A stretch of 64,000 nucleotides of DNA from Rhodanobacter lindaniclasticus (GCF_004799035.1 NZ_MWIO01000002.1:1-64000); one strand, 5' to 3'. Counted from the stretch's first letter, positions 8,798-18,068 are shown. The notes: a model not told the origin generated them from the letters alone. A program made the numbers and translations.

Positions 8798-8934
8798 GGC
8801 GGTCTCCGGAGACAGCGGGTTCGAAGCGCCAGCTTAGGCCCAATCGCGGGCATGAAGCTTGTTTTGTTGCCGGATACCGGGCGCAGCTTGCACTATTCTT
8901 GCTCGCATCACGCCAAACACCGGAGAATCTTGCC

Positions 8935-9411
8935 ATGGCCACGCTGGACCGCACCGACCTGCGCATCCTCGCCGTGCTGCAGGGCGAAGGCCGCATCAGC
9001 AATGCCGAGCTGGCCGAACGGGTCAACCTGTCGCCCTCGGCCTGCCTGCGCCGGCTGCAGCGGCTGGAATCGGCGCAGATCATCACCGGCTACGCCGCCC
9101 AGGTCGATCCGCAGGCGGTGGGCCTGGGCCTGCAGGCCTTCGTGCGGGTGCAGCTGGCCAAGCACGAGCACGCCGCGGTGGAGCGCTTCGTGGAACGGGT
9201 CAACGGCTGGCACGAGGTCGTCGCCTGCCACGCGCTGACCGGCGACATGGACTACCTGCTGCACGTCTACGTCGCCGACCTCAAGGACTTCTCGCGCTTC
9301 CTGCTCGATCATCTGCTGAATGCCAGCGGCGTGGCCGACGTCAATTCCAGCTTCGTGCTGCGCACGGTGAAGCGCTCGCCCTCGCTGCCGCTGCAGCATC
9401 TGCAGCGGTGA
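8935..9411 (+). CDS. Lrp/AsnC family transcriptional regulator
   Basis: 158 residues: N-terminal helix-turn-helix ('DLRILAVLQGEGRISNAELA', then 'NLSPSACLRRLQRLE', residues 7-45) and a C-terminal RAM ligand-binding domain ('GDMDYLLHVYVADLKDFSRF' near residues 103-122). The ATG at 8935 follows GGAGAAT. It is divergent from phhA, so it is the best candidate for controlling phenylalanine hydroxylase in response to an aromatic amino acid; this is inferred from position only. Confidence 0.92.
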   Translation: MATLDRTDLRILAVLQGEGRISNAELAERVNLSPSACLRRLQRLESAQIITGYAAQVDPQAVGLGLQAFVRVQLAKHEHAAVERFVERVNGWHEVVACHALTGDMDYLLHVYVADLKDFSRFLLDHLLNASGVADVNSSFVLRTVKRSPSLPLQHLQR

Positions 9412-9480
9412 GGCATGGCCGGGTCCGTTCAGCGCCGGCATGGCCGCACGGCCGCCGACTAACGCTAAACTAACTCGTTG

Positions 9481-10281
9481 ATGAGCCTCGACGCCGCCAC
9501 TACTGCCGATCGCGACCTGCTGCGCCCGCTGCGTTACCTGTGGCGAGTGCCGCTGCTGCTGCTCCATGCCGTGCTGGCGATCCTGCTGGCCGGGCTGGTG
9601 ATGAGCTGGAACCGCAATCGCGTGATGCGCGACGGCCACGAGCCGTTCCCGCACCGGCTGGTGCGCTGGTGGTCGCTCGGCCTGATGCGCATCTTCGGCT
9701 TGCGCGCGGTGCGCGTGGGCCAGCCGCTGGCCGATCCGGTGCTGTTCGTGGCCAACCACACCTCGTGGATCGACATCGAGCTGGTGCACAGCCAGCGCGC
9801 CGCGTGTTTCGTGGCCAAGGCGGAGATCGCCGGCTGGCCGCTGGTCGGCTGGCTGGCCGCCAACGGCGGCACCATCTTCCACCGCCGCGGCAGCAACCAT
9901 TCGCTGGCCGCAGTGATGGCGGTGATGGTCGAGCGCCTGCGTGCGGGGCGCTCGGTGGCGGTGTTCCCCGAAGGCGGCAGCGGCTACAACGGCGTGCTCA
10001 AGGTGTTCCACGCGCGCATCTTCCAGGCTGCGCTCGAGGCCCAGGTGCCGGTGCAGCCGGTGGCGCTGCGCTTCGCCCGCGACGGCCGCCGCGTGATCGA
10101 CGCCGGTTTCCGCGAACACGAGAGTTTCCTGGCCAACTTCGTGCGCCTGCTGGGCGAGCCGCCGATGGATGCCGAGGTGCATTTCCTGGCGGTCGTGCCG
10201 GCCAGCGCGGAGGGCCGCCGGCGCATGGCCGAGCAGTCGCGCGAACGCATCGCCGCCGCGCTGGCGGACCGCCCTGCATGA
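9481..10281 (+). CDS. plsC: 1-acyl-sn-glycerol-3-phosphate acyltransferase (PlsC family)
   Basis: 266 residues. An N-terminal membrane segment ('VPLLLLHAVLAILLAGLVM', residues 23-41) precedes the acyltransferase domain with motif I 'NHTSWID' (N92-D98, catalytic His93 and Asp98) and motif III 'FPEGG' (162-166). It transfers an acyl group to lysophosphatidate or a related acceptor at the inner membrane. A TTG immediately upstream is an alternative start. Its stop overlaps the ATG of the next gene (ATGA). Other members of the family acylate ornithine lipids or lyso-phospholipids, so the exact acceptor is open. Confidence 0.88.
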   Translation: MSLDAATTADRDLLRPLRYLWRVPLLLLHAVLAILLAGLVMSWNRNRVMRDGHEPFPHRLVRWWSLGLMRIFGLRAVRVGQPLADPVLFVANHTSWIDIELVHSQRAACFVAKAEIAGWPLVGWLAANGGTIFHRRGSNHSLAAVMAVMVERLRAGRSVAVFPEGGSGYNGVLKVFHARIFQAALEAQVPVQPVALRFARDGRRVIDAGFREHESFLANFVRLLGEPPMDAEVHFLAVVPASAEGRRRMAEQSRERIAAALADRPA

Positions 10282-11297
10282 CGTTGCCGCGGGGCAAGGA
10301 TTTTCGCCCGCCCTGGCCCCTGCGCAGCGGCCATATCCAGACCATGCTGTCCTCCAGCGGCGTGCGCCGCCTGCTGCTGCCGCGTGCGGCGAAGACCGTG
10401 CTGCAGGGTGCCGAGCCGGTGGTGCTCGACGGCGGCGGCGGCGTGCGCCTGAGCGGCGCCTATACCGCGCAGAAGACCCGTCCGCAGTCGCGCGGCCTGG
10501 CCGTGCTGTTCCACGGCTGGGAAGGCAGCGTCGATTCCACCTACGTGCTGCAGACCGGCAGCCGCCTGCTCGCCGACGGCTGGGACATCTTCCGGCTCAA
10601 CTTCCGCGACCACGGTGACAGCCACGGGCTCAACGAGGCGCTGTTCCACTCCTGCCGGCTCGACGAGGTGGTGCACGCGCTGGGCGAGATCGCCACGCGC
10701 TGGAGCGCGCGGCCGATGGCGGTGGCCGGCTTCTCGCTGGGCGGCAACTTCGCCCTGCGCGCGGCGATGCAGACCTCGCGCGTGGGCATTCCGCTCAGCT
10801 ACGCCTTGGCGGTGTGCCCGATCATCGATCCGGCGGTGGGCCTGTTCTCGCTGGAGGAAACCGCGCCGTGGTTCTACCAGGCGTACTTCATGCGCAAGTG
10901 GCGCCATTCGCTGCTGCTCAAGCAGAAGGCGTTCCCGCAGCACCAGTATTTCGAGATGTCGGAGCTGAAGAAGCACCTGCGCGGGCTGACCGAAGCGCTG
11001 GTGCTGCGGCACACCGACTTCAAGTCGCTGCAGCAGTATCTGGACGGCTACTCGGTGGCCGGCGACGCGATGCTGGCGATGCAGATTCCCGCCACCATCC
11101 TCACCGCGAAAGACGACCCGGTGATCCCGGTCGGCAGCTTCGAGCAGCTGCGCCTGCCGCCCAACGTCGAGCTGGACATCGCCGAGTTCGGCGGCCATTG
11201 CGGCTTCATCCGCGGCGGCGACATGGTCAGCTACACTGACGATTACATCGCGGCGCGCTTCAACGCGCTGGCCGACGGCACGTCGCCGATCGGTTGA
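10278..11297 (+). CDS. YheT family alpha/beta hydrolase
   Basis: 339 residues with the family N-terminus 'PPWPLRSGHIQTMLSS', oxyanion-loop 'AVLFHGWEG' near residues 76-84, nucleophile elbow 'GFSLGGN' with Ser153, an Asp in 'LTAKDDPVIP' and a His in 'FGGHCGF' near the C-terminus, completing the triad. YheT proteins are soluble or membrane-associated esterases of unknown physiological substrate. Translational coupling to plsC (ATGA) suggests a role in lipid turnover. Confidence 0.9.
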   Translation: MTLPRGKDFRPPWPLRSGHIQTMLSSSGVRRLLLPRAAKTVLQGAEPVVLDGGGGVRLSGAYTAQKTRPQSRGLAVLFHGWEGSVDSTYVLQTGSRLLADGWDIFRLNFRDHGDSHGLNEALFHSCRLDEVVHALGEIATRWSARPMAVAGFSLGGNFALRAAMQTSRVGIPLSYALAVCPIIDPAVGLFSLEETAPWFYQAYFMRKWRHSLLLKQKAFPQHQYFEMSELKKHLRGLTEALVLRHTDFKSLQQYLDGYSVAGDAMLAMQIPATILTAKDDPVIPVGSFEQLRLPPNVELDIAEFGGHCGFIRGGDMVSYTDDYIAARFNALADGTSPIG

Positions 11298-11322
11298 GAA
11301 CCTGGCGGTGCAAGGGGGCGAG

Positions 11323-14300
11323 ATGAGGCGAGCAAGCGACACGATCCGCCGGCATGCGACGCGCGGCCTGCGCCTCGCCCTGTGGCTGGCCTGCCTGCCG
11401 GGTGGACTGGCGCTGGCGGCGACGCCCGCGGCCACGACCTTCCTGCGCTCGTTCGAACCGGCCGAACCGGCACCCCTGGCGAGTGCGCCCGACCCGCGCT
11501 TCAACGTCGCCGTCGCCGGCGGCCCCGACGAGGCGGCGGCGCTCACTGCCAAGCCCGGCGTCGGTTTCAGCGGCCTGCATTCGCTGCGCTACCGCGGTGA
11601 CGCCGGCGGCCGCCAGCAGGTCGCGCTGTACGTGGTGAACCTGCCGGTGCGCGCGGACACGCAGCTGTCGTACCTGATCTTTCCCGTCTCCAACGCGGGC
11701 GACCTGCGCAACCCGGCCAACTACGTGGCGGTGGACCTGCTGTTCGACGACGGCAGCCGGCTGTCCAGCCGCGGCGCGCGCGACCAGCACCGCATCGGCG
11801 CGTCGGCGCGTGCGCAGGGCGAAGGCCGCACCTTGTATCCGGATCAGTGGAACTACCTGTCGATCGACGTGGGTGCGGTGGCCGCCGGGCGCACGATCAC
11901 GCGCATCGTGCTGAGCCACGACGGTCCGGCGGCCCGCTTCGAGGGCTACCTGGACGACCTGCGCATCGGCGCCGCGCCGGCCGACACGCGCCGGCGCCCC
12001 AGCGATTTCGTCGACACCCGCCGCGGCAGCAACTCCAACGGCCGCTTCTCGCGCGGCAACAACTTCCCCGCGGTGGCGGTGCCGCACGGCTTCAACTTCT
12101 GGACGCCGGTGACCGACGCCGGCTCGAACTGGATGTACCAGTACCAGCAGCGCAACGGCGCCGACAACCGCCCGCGGCTGGAGGCATTCGCGCTGTCGCA
12201 CGAGCCCAGCCCGTGGATGGGCGACCGGCAGACCTTCCAGCTGATGCCGGCAGCCGTGGCCAGCGGCGCACCCAGCGCCAACCGCGCGGCGCGGGCGCTG
12301 AGCTTCAGTCACGCGAACGAGACCGCGCACGCGCACACCTACCGCGTCGCCTTCGACGACGGCATCGTCGCCGAGATCGCGCCGACCGACCATGCCGCGA
12401 TGTTTCGCTTCACCTTTACCGGCGACCGTTCGCAGCTGCTGTTCGACAACCGCGACGACCATGGCGGCATCACCCTCGATCCGGACGGGCGCAGCTTCAG
12501 CGGCTGGTCCGAGGTGAGGAGCCGGCTCTCCGCCGGCGCCACGCGGCTGTTCTTCTACGGCACGGTCGACCAGCCGGTCCGCGAGAGCGGTCGATTGACC
12601 GGCGAGGGCCGCGACCACGTCGCCGCGTGGTTCGGCTTCGACACCTCGAAAACGAAAGTGGTGAATCTGCGCATCGCCACCTCGCTGATCGGCGTGGCGC
12701 AGGCGCGGCACAACCTGGCACTGGAGATCGCGCCGGGCGACCGTTTCGACGACGTGCGCGAGCGTGCGCAGCGGCAATGGGACCGGCAGCTCGGCATCAT
12801 CCAGGTGAAAGGCGCCAGCGCCGACGAGCTGACCACGCTGTATTCCAACCTCTACCGCCTGTTCCTGTACCCGAACGCGGCGTACGAGAACACCGCCAGC
12901 GCCGCGCAGCCGCACTGGCAATACGCCAGCCCGTTCTCCGCGTCCACCGGCCAGGACACGGCCACGCACACCGGCGCGCGCATCGTCGACGGCAAGCCGT
13001 ACGTCAACAATGGCTTCTGGGACACCTACCGCACCGCCTGGCCGGCCTACGTGCTGCTCGCGCCGACGAAGGCCGGCGAGATGATCGACGGCTTCGTGCA
13101 GCAGTACCGCGACGGCGGCTGGATCGCGCGCTGGTCGTCGCCCGGCTACGCCGACCTGATGGTGGGCACCAGCGCCGACGTGGCATTCGCCGATGCCTGG
13201 CTGAAGGGCGTGCGCCACTTCGACGTGCGCGCGTTCTACCAGTCCGCGCTGAAGGATGCGACCGTGGTCAGCCCGCTCGCGGGCACCGGCCGCAAGGGGC
13301 TGGAACGCTCGATCTTCAACGGCTACACCGACACCGCCGTCGACGAAGGGCTGTCGTGGTCGATGGACGGCTATATCAACGATTTCGCGATCGGCAATCT
13401 CGCCGCCGCGCTGGCCGTCGCGCCGGCCGCGAACGACCCGTACGCCGCGCACTACGCCGACGACGCGGCGTATTTCCACCAGCGGGCGCTGGGCTACGTC
13501 AACCTGTTCGATCCCGCCGTCGGCTTCTTCGTCGGCCGCGATGCGAACGGCAAGTGGCGCTACGACGCCAAGGATTTCGACCCGCTGCGCTGGGGCGGCG
13601 ACTACACCGAAACCAATGCCTGGAACATGGCCTTCCACGCGCCGCAGGACGGCGCCGGCCTGGCCGCGCTGTACGGCGGCCGCGCCGGACTCGCGGCCAA
13701 GCTCGATGCGTTCTTCGCCACGCCGGGCAACTTCCACGTCGGCAGCTACGGCGAGCCGATCCACGAGATGCTGGAGGCGCGCGACGTACGCATGGGCCAG
13801 TACGGCCACAGCAACCAGCCCTCGCACCACATCATCTACATGTACGACCTCGCCGGCCAGCCGTGGAAGACCCAGGACAAGCTGCGCGACGTGCTCAGCC
13901 GCCTCTACGTCGGCAGCGAGATCGGCCAGGGCTATCCGGGCGACGAGGACAACGGCGAGATGTCCGCCTGGTACCTGTTCAGCGCCGCCGGCTTCTATCC
14001 GCTGCGCATGGGCACGCCGGCATACGTGATCGGCGCGCCGTACTTCCCGCACATGGACATCGCGCTGGAGAACGGCAAACACATCGTGATCGACGCGCCG
14101 GCGGTGAGCGACACCAATCGCTACGTGCAGGGCCTGCGCGTCAACGGCCAGCCGTGGAACCGCCTGACCCTGCCGCACGCGCTGCTGGCGCAGGGCGCCA
14201 CGCTCGAATTCCTCATGGGGCCGACGCCCTCACGCTGGGCCAGCGACGAGGCCGCGCTGCCGCTGTCACTGACCACCCACGGCCGGCCGCAGCCGTTGCG

Positions 14301-14694
14301 CGATCCCGCTGCCGCCACCAGCAGCACGCCGGCCATCGCGGGCCTGCCCGCGTTGTTCGACAACGACTCCACCAGCGAAGCCGTGTTGCCCGCAACGTCG
14401 ACCACGATCGCCTGGCACTATGCCGCGCCGCGCCGGGTCTCCATGCTCACCCTGACCTCGGCGACCGGGGTCGCCGCGCCGTCGGGTTGGCAGCTGCAGG
14501 CTTCCGTCGACGGCCACCACTGGCGCACGCTGGATACCCGCCAACAGCAACGCTTCGCCTGGCCCCGGCAGACCCGGGCATTCGCCGTGCCGGCGCCGGG
14601 CGAGTACGCGCACTACCGACTGCACTTCGACGCGGCACCGGACGCATCGCCTCGCGCCCTCGCCGAAATCGAACTGCTCGGACCCGCCCCGTAG
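11323..14694 (+). CDS. Secreted GH92 alpha-1,2-mannosidase
   Basis: 1123 residues. A signal peptide ('LALWLACLPGGLALA') is followed by a galactose-binding-like region (about 30-225), then the GH92 domain starting 'DFVDTRRGSNSNGRFSRGNN' and carrying 'GGDYTETNAWNM', 'SNQPSHHIIYMYDLAGQPWK' and 'GYPGDEDNGEMSAWYLF', which hold the catalytic acid and Ca2+-binding residues of the family. The last 130 residues look like an F5/8-type C (discoidin) carbohydrate-binding domain. Likely removes alpha-1,2-linked mannose from glycans outside the cytoplasm. ATG 11323 has AGGGGG upstream; a GTG at 11308 is less likely. Its TAG stop lies in a GTAG-headed palindrome. Confidence 0.95.
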   Translation: MRRASDTIRRHATRGLRLALWLACLPGGLALAATPAATTFLRSFEPAEPAPLASAPDPRFNVAVAGGPDEAAALTAKPGVGFSGLHSLRYRGDAGGRQQVALYVVNLPVRADTQLSYLIFPVSNAGDLRNPANYVAVDLLFDDGSRLSSRGARDQHRIGASARAQGEGRTLYPDQWNYLSIDVGAVAAGRTITRIVLSHDGPAARFEGYLDDLRIGAAPADTRRRPSDFVDTRRGSNSNGRFSRGNNFPAVAVPHGFNFWTPVTDAGSNWMYQYQQRNGADNRPRLEAFALSHEPSPWMGDRQTFQLMPAAVASGAPSANRAARALSFSHANETAHAHTYRVAFDDGIVAEIAPTDHAAMFRFTFTGDRSQLLFDNRDDHGGITLDPDGRSFSGWSEVRSRLSAGATRLFFYGTVDQPVRESGRLTGEGRDHVAAWFGFDTSKTKVVNLRIATSLIGVAQARHNLALEIAPGDRFDDVRERAQRQWDRQLGIIQVKGASADELTTLYSNLYRLFLYPNAAYENTASAAQPHWQYASPFSASTGQDTATHTGARIVDGKPYVNNGFWDTYRTAWPAYVLLAPTKAGEMIDGFVQQYRDGGWIARWSSPGYADLMVGTSADVAFADAWLKGVRHFDVRAFYQSALKDATVVSPLAGTGRKGLERSIFNGYTDTAVDEGLSWSMDGYINDFAIGNLAAALAVAPAANDPYAAHYADDAAYFHQRALGYVNLFDPAVGFFVGRDANGKWRYDAKDFDPLRWGGDYTETNAWNMAFHAPQDGAGLAALYGGRAGLAAKLDAFFATPGNFHVGSYGEPIHEMLEARDVRMGQYGHSNQPSHHIIYMYDLAGQPWKTQDKLRDVLSRLYVGSEIGQGYPGDEDNGEMSAWYLFSAAGFYPLRMGTPAYVIGAPYFPHMDIALENGKHIVIDAPAVSDTNRYVQGLRVNGQPWNRLTLPHALLAQGATLEFLMGPTPSRWASDEAALPLSLTTHGRPQPLRDPAAATSSTPAIAGLPALFDNDSTSEAVLPATSTTIAWHYAAPRRVSMLTLTSATGVAAPSGWQLQASVDGHHWRTLDTRQQQRFAWPRQTRAFAVPAPGEYAHYRLHFDAAPDASPRALAEIELLGPAP

Positions 14695-14760
14695 GGCGGG
14701 CACTGCCCGCCAGCCTTTGCGTCCCACGTTCGCGACGAAAGGTGGCGGGCACTGCCCGCC
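14691..14760. repeat. Two GGCGGGCACTGCCCGCC palindromes
   Basis: GTAGGGCGGGCACTGCCCGC plus C at 14691-14711 and an inverted copy at 14744-14760 separated by about 30 bases. A near-identical copy (GTAGGGCGGGCACCGCCCGC plus C) lies at 54259-54279. The first copy contains the GH92 stop codon. Like the GTAGGAGC family, it starts with GTAG. Confidence 0.7.
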
Positions 14761-14785
14761 CCACGGAACCGCACACCGCCCGCCC

Positions 14786-14883
14786 GTAGGAGCCCGCTCG
14801 CGGGCGATGCTCTTGCCAATCCCGGCTTCAACAGACGACGGTCTGGTCATCCCGAAGAGCATCGCCCGCGAGCGGGCTCCTAC
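14786..14883. repeat. Inverted REP doublet
   Basis: GTAGGAGCCCGCTCGCGGGC followed by GATGCTCTT (14786-14814) and its inverted partner ending in GCTCCTAC (14855-14883), 40 bases apart. It sits between the convergent GH92 and 2OG-oxygenase genes and could fold into a long bidirectional hairpin. The outer end of the second unit encodes the oxygenase stop codon. Confidence 0.85.
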
Positions 14884-15497
14884 GGGTTGGTGGCGGCAAG
14901 GCTGCGCTGGCGCATCCAGCACGCAATGCTCATGCGGTCGCGGCGGGCCGGCAGCACCTCGTGCTCGAACCGCGCCGACAGGAACAGCAGCAGCTTGCCC
15001 GCCTGCGGAAGGATGTCGCGCGAGGAACCATCGGCCAGGTACAGCCGCAGTGCCCCGCCGTCGACCTCCCGCCAATCCTCGTTGAGATAGAACACCGCCG
15101 ACACCACCCGCGCGTCGCTGTGGCGCAGGCGGTCGCGATGACGCGCATAGCGCGCGCCCGGCCGATATACCGCGTAGTGCGCTTCGTACTCGACCAGGCC
15201 CAGCATCAGCTCGCGGTTGAGCACGCCGCGCAACACGTCGATGCGATCGGCGAAGGCCTGCTGCGGCACGCTCATCGCGCCTTCGGCGAACCAGCGCGTG
15301 CGGTCGCCGCGCCGCGTCGCATCGAGCTGCCCGATGCCGGTGCCTGCAGGCTGCAGCTGTCCGGCGTCATGCAACGCCGCGCACTCGGCCGCCAGCGCGC
15401 GGATCTGCGCCGGCTCCAGCAGGTCGTGCACGACGCACCAGCCGTCGCTCGCCAGCGCGTCCGCCGCGGCGTGGAATGAGGAGTTGCCGGAATTCAT
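14880..15497 (-). CDS. 2OG-Fe(II) oxygenase (prolyl 4-hydroxylase-like)
   Basis: 205 residues with the double-stranded beta-helix motifs: 'YARHRDRLRHSDARVVSAVF' contains the HxD iron ligands, 'SARFEHEVLP' the distal His, and 'RRDRMSIACWMR' the arginine that binds 2-oxoglutarate. The N-terminal 'GWCVVHDLLEPAQIRAL' is typical of P4Hc/SM-20-like enzymes. Target unknown (protein prolines or small metabolites). The TAG stop (14880-14882) lies in the outer end of a REP unit, so the C-terminal few residues may have been redefined by the repeat. Confidence 0.88.
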   Translation of the reverse strand: MNSGNSSFHAAADALASDGWCVVHDLLEPAQIRALAAECAALHDAGQLQPAGTGIGQLDATRRGDRTRWFAEGAMSVPQQAFADRIDVLRGVLNRELMLGLVEYEAHYAVYRPGARYARHRDRLRHSDARVVSAVFYLNEDWREVDGGALRLYLADGSSRDILPQAGKLLLFLSARFEHEVLPARRDRMSIACWMRQRSLAATNP

Positions 15498-15631
15498 CGA
15501 GCGCCTCGGGATGCACGACGTTGCCGATCCGGTGCAGGCCCGTCGTGGCCGGCGCGGAAAGGTTGCCGCGGAGATGCCGGTGGGTCGGTCCCGTCAGCCG
15601 TGCGGCGCCGGCAGCATAAGTCGAAACGTCC

Positions 15632-15796
15632 TCAGCGCGGCGGCCGTCGCAACGGATCGAGCGGACCCGCCAGGCCGTTGTGGTCGATCTCCAGCGCCAG
15701 CGCAAGCGACCGCCCCCATTGCCTCGGCGGAAACCCCTCGCGCGCGAACCAGGCCGGCAGGTCGGCGAGCAGCCGGCCCGCGCCCCGTGTCGTCAC
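15632..15796 (-). CDS. Small hypothetical protein (54 aa)
   Basis: A frame between the AAA ATPase and the 2OG-oxygenase, same strand as both. From a GTG at 15796 it encodes 54 residues containing 'LLADLPAWFAREGFPPRQWG' and 'LALALEIDHNGLAGP', a composition that looks like real protein and unlike the flanking non-coding sequence. The same frame stays open upstream through the end of the ATPase gene without an ATG, so this may instead be the remnant of a longer gene. No domain recognised. Confidence 0.4.
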   Translation of the reverse strand: MTTRGAGRLLADLPAWFAREGFPPRQWGRSLALALEIDHNGLAGPLDPLRRPPR

Positions 15797-15866
15797 CCTC
15801 GACAGGGAGACAGCTGCCGTGGCCGGCTGTTGCGCGCTCTCTGCAAGGGCGATTTGCTGCCCGTGT

Positions 15867-17342
15867 TCAGTCCGCCGCCACGCAGCGCCCCTGCGCCCAC
15901 GCGCGCAGCGTGTCCACCTGTTCGCGCATCAGCACCGACAGCGGGCGGGTCTGTTGCAGGGCGTGGAGCAGGGCGGCCTGGTCCGGGCCATTGCCTTGGC
16001 CGGCGGTGTCGTACAGCGCGCTGACGATGGACTGCTCGATCTCGGCGCCGGAGAAACCCTCGCTGGCGGCGGCCAGCGCGGGCAGCTCGAAGTTCGCCGG
16101 GTCGAGCTGGCGGCGCTTGAGGTGCAGGGCGAAGATTTCCGCGCGAACGGATTCGCTCGGCAGGTCGACGAAGAAGATCTCGTCGAAGCGGCCCTTGCGC
16201 AGCAGCTCGGCGGGCAACTCCTGCACCGCGTTGGCCGTGGCCACGGTGAACACCTTGGCCTTGCGTTCGGCCATCCAGGTCAGCAGGTAGCCGAGCACGC
16301 GGCGCGACACGCCGCCATCGTCGCCGCCGCTGGCCAGGCCCTTCTCGATCTCGTCGATCCACAGCACGCAGGGGCTCAGCAGCTCGGTGCTGGTCAGCGC
16401 CTCGCGCAGGTTCTTCTCGGTCTCGCCCTGGTACTTGTTGTACAGCGTGCCGAAATCCAGCCGCACCAGCGGCACGCCGAAGCCGCCGGCGATTGCCTTC
16501 GCCGCGAGGCTCTTGCCGCAACCCTGCACGCCCAGCAGCAGCACGCCCTTGGGCGGGTCCAGTCGCGGCACGGCTTCGGGCGAGAGGAACACCGGGCGGC
16601 GGCGCTGCACCCATTCGCGCACGCGCGCGACGCCGGCGATGTCGGCGAAGCTGGCGGTGGCGTATTCGTAATGCAGCAGGCCGGAGCGGTTGAGCAGGTT
16701 GAACTTGGACTGCATCAGCACCGGCAGGTCGTTCGGGCCGAGCGCGCCGTCGGCGTAGATCAGCTTGCGCACGATGCGCCGCGCGTCCGGCGCGGTCAGG
16801 CCGAGCAGGTTGCGCACGATGGTGCGCGCGGCGTCGTTGTCCACCTCGATCTTGCGGCCCTGTTCGCGCTGCCAGCCGGCAGCCTCGCCGCGCAGGATGC
16901 CGGCGAGCTCCTTGATGTCCGGCAGCGACAGCGGCACGCGCAGGGCCAGCGCCTCCAGCCCCGCGGGCAGCTCGATCTTCGCGCCCACCAGCACGATGGT
17001 GTGCGCCGCCGAGCGCTGGCGCTGCACGATCTCGCGCAGCTGGCGCAGGCTGCGCGCGTAGTCCAGCAGCGAATGGAAGTCGAACAGCAGGTAGATGCCC
17101 GCCTCGGTTTGCCCGCGGATCGCGTCCAGCGTGGCGGTGGCGTCCGGCGGCACCGAGCCCTCGCCTTGCGCGAAATCGAGGCGGTTCAGGCCGTCGGTCA
17201 GCGTCCAGCGCCACAGCGGGCGCAGCGCCTGTGCGATCACGTGGCGGAAGCAGTCGATCACCCGCTGCTCGTCCACGGTTTCGATGACCAGCAGCGGCGT
17301 TGCCGCGCGCACCAGCGTGGTGAGGTCGTCCAGTTCGCTCAT
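15867..17342 (-). CDS. AAA family ATPase (Ycf46-like)
   Basis: 491 residues. The first 230 form a RecA-like degenerate domain ('DIKELAGILRGEAAGW' near 142-157), and the second half is a complete AAA module: Walker A 'GVQGCGKS' (271-278), Walker B 'LWIDE' (327-331), sensor-1 'TVATANAVQ' (Asn371) and arginine finger 'LLRKGRFDEIFF'. This layout matches the cyanobacterial/plastid Ycf46 family of uncertain function, proposed to act in stress or photosynthesis regulation in cyanobacteria. Stand-alone gene, divergent from the PEBP gene. Confidence 0.88.
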   Translation of the reverse strand: MSELDDLTTLVRAATPLLVIETVDEQRVIDCFRHVIAQALRPLWRWTLTDGLNRLDFAQGEGSVPPDATATLDAIRGQTEAGIYLLFDFHSLLDYARSLRQLREIVQRQRSAAHTIVLVGAKIELPAGLEALALRVPLSLPDIKELAGILRGEAAGWQREQGRKIEVDNDAARTIVRNLLGLTAPDARRIVRKLIYADGALGPNDLPVLMQSKFNLLNRSGLLHYEYATASFADIAGVARVREWVQRRRPVFLSPEAVPRLDPPKGVLLLGVQGCGKSLAAKAIAGGFGVPLVRLDFGTLYNKYQGETEKNLREALTSTELLSPCVLWIDEIEKGLASGGDDGGVSRRVLGYLLTWMAERKAKVFTVATANAVQELPAELLRKGRFDEIFFVDLPSESVRAEIFALHLKRRQLDPANFELPALAAASEGFSGAEIEQSIVSALYDTAGQGNGPDQAALLHALQQTRPLSVLMREQVDTLRAWAQGRCVAAD

Positions 17343-17444
17343 GCAGTCCCCTCGTGAGTAGCGCCAGTTTAACGGGCGCCGCCGCCTCTGGCTTTACGCC
17401 GCGGTATACAGTGGCCGCCACCTGCAACCCGGCGGAGACATTCC

Positions 17445-18068
17445 ATGCAACTGCGCAGCGACAACTTTGGCGATGGCCAGCGCATTCCCGCGCGCTTCGC
17501 GTTCGGCAAGCCGGGCGACCCGTTCGCGCTGTCGGACAACCACAGCCCGCACCTGGCCTGGCGCGACGCACCGCCGGCCACGCGCTCGTTCGTGCTCACC
17601 TGCATCGACACCGACGTGCCCAGTCGCGGCGACGACGTGAACCAGGCCGGCCGCACGGTGCCGGCTGACCTGCCGCGGGTGGAGTTCGTGCACTGGCTGA
17701 TGGCGAACATCCCGGCCGAGTGCGGCGAACTGTCCGCCGGTGCGTGCAGCGACGAGATCACGCCGCGCGGCAAGCGCGAGCCGATCGGCCCGCCAGGCAG
17801 TGTGCAGGGCGTGAACGACTACACCGGCTGGTTCGCCGGCGACGCCGGGATGGGCGGCGAATACCTGGGCTACGACGGGCCGTGCCCGCCGTGGAACGAC
17901 ACGCTGCTGCACCACTACCACTTCACCATCCACGCGATCGACGTCGCCGCGTTGCCCCTGGTCAAGGGCTTTTCGCGCGAACAGCTGCGCGCGGCCATGG
18001 CCGGCCACGTGCTGGATCAGGTCACGCTGGTCGGCACCTACAGCATGAATCCCGCCGTGGCTGGCTGA
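17445..18068 (+). CDS. PEBP (YbhB/YbcL) family protein
   Basis: 207 residues. The phosphatidylethanolamine-binding-protein fold is shown by 'DNHSPHLAWRDAPPATRSFV', 'LTCIDTDVPS', 'EFVHWLMANIP' and 'YLGYDGPCPPWNDTLLHHYH' (the ligand-pocket His and Pro residues). Bacterial members are small cytoplasmic or periplasmic ligand-binding proteins of unknown role; no signal peptide is seen. Preceded by a GGAGAC site. Longer than E. coli YbhB by an insertion near residues 55-75. Confidence 0.92.
   Translation: MQLRSDNFGDGQRIPARFAFGKPGDPFALSDNHSPHLAWRDAPPATRSFVLTCIDTDVPSRGDDVNQAGRTVPADLPRVEFVHWLMANIPAECGELSAGACSDEITPRGKREPIGPPGSVQGVNDYTGWFAGDAGMGGEYLGYDGPCPPWNDTLLHHYHFTIHAIDVAALPLVKGFSREQLRAAMAGHVLDQVTLVGTYSMNPAVAG

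Noticed and set aside
8867..8899. A sigma-70 promoter (TTGCCG/TATTCT) for the Lrp gene.
   Set aside because: The spacer is 21 bases, too long to support a call.
11846..14789. A 980-residue plus-strand frame overlapping the GH92 gene.
   Set aside because: It is an out-of-frame shadow of GH92 with Arg/Ala/Gly-rich, domain-free sequence.
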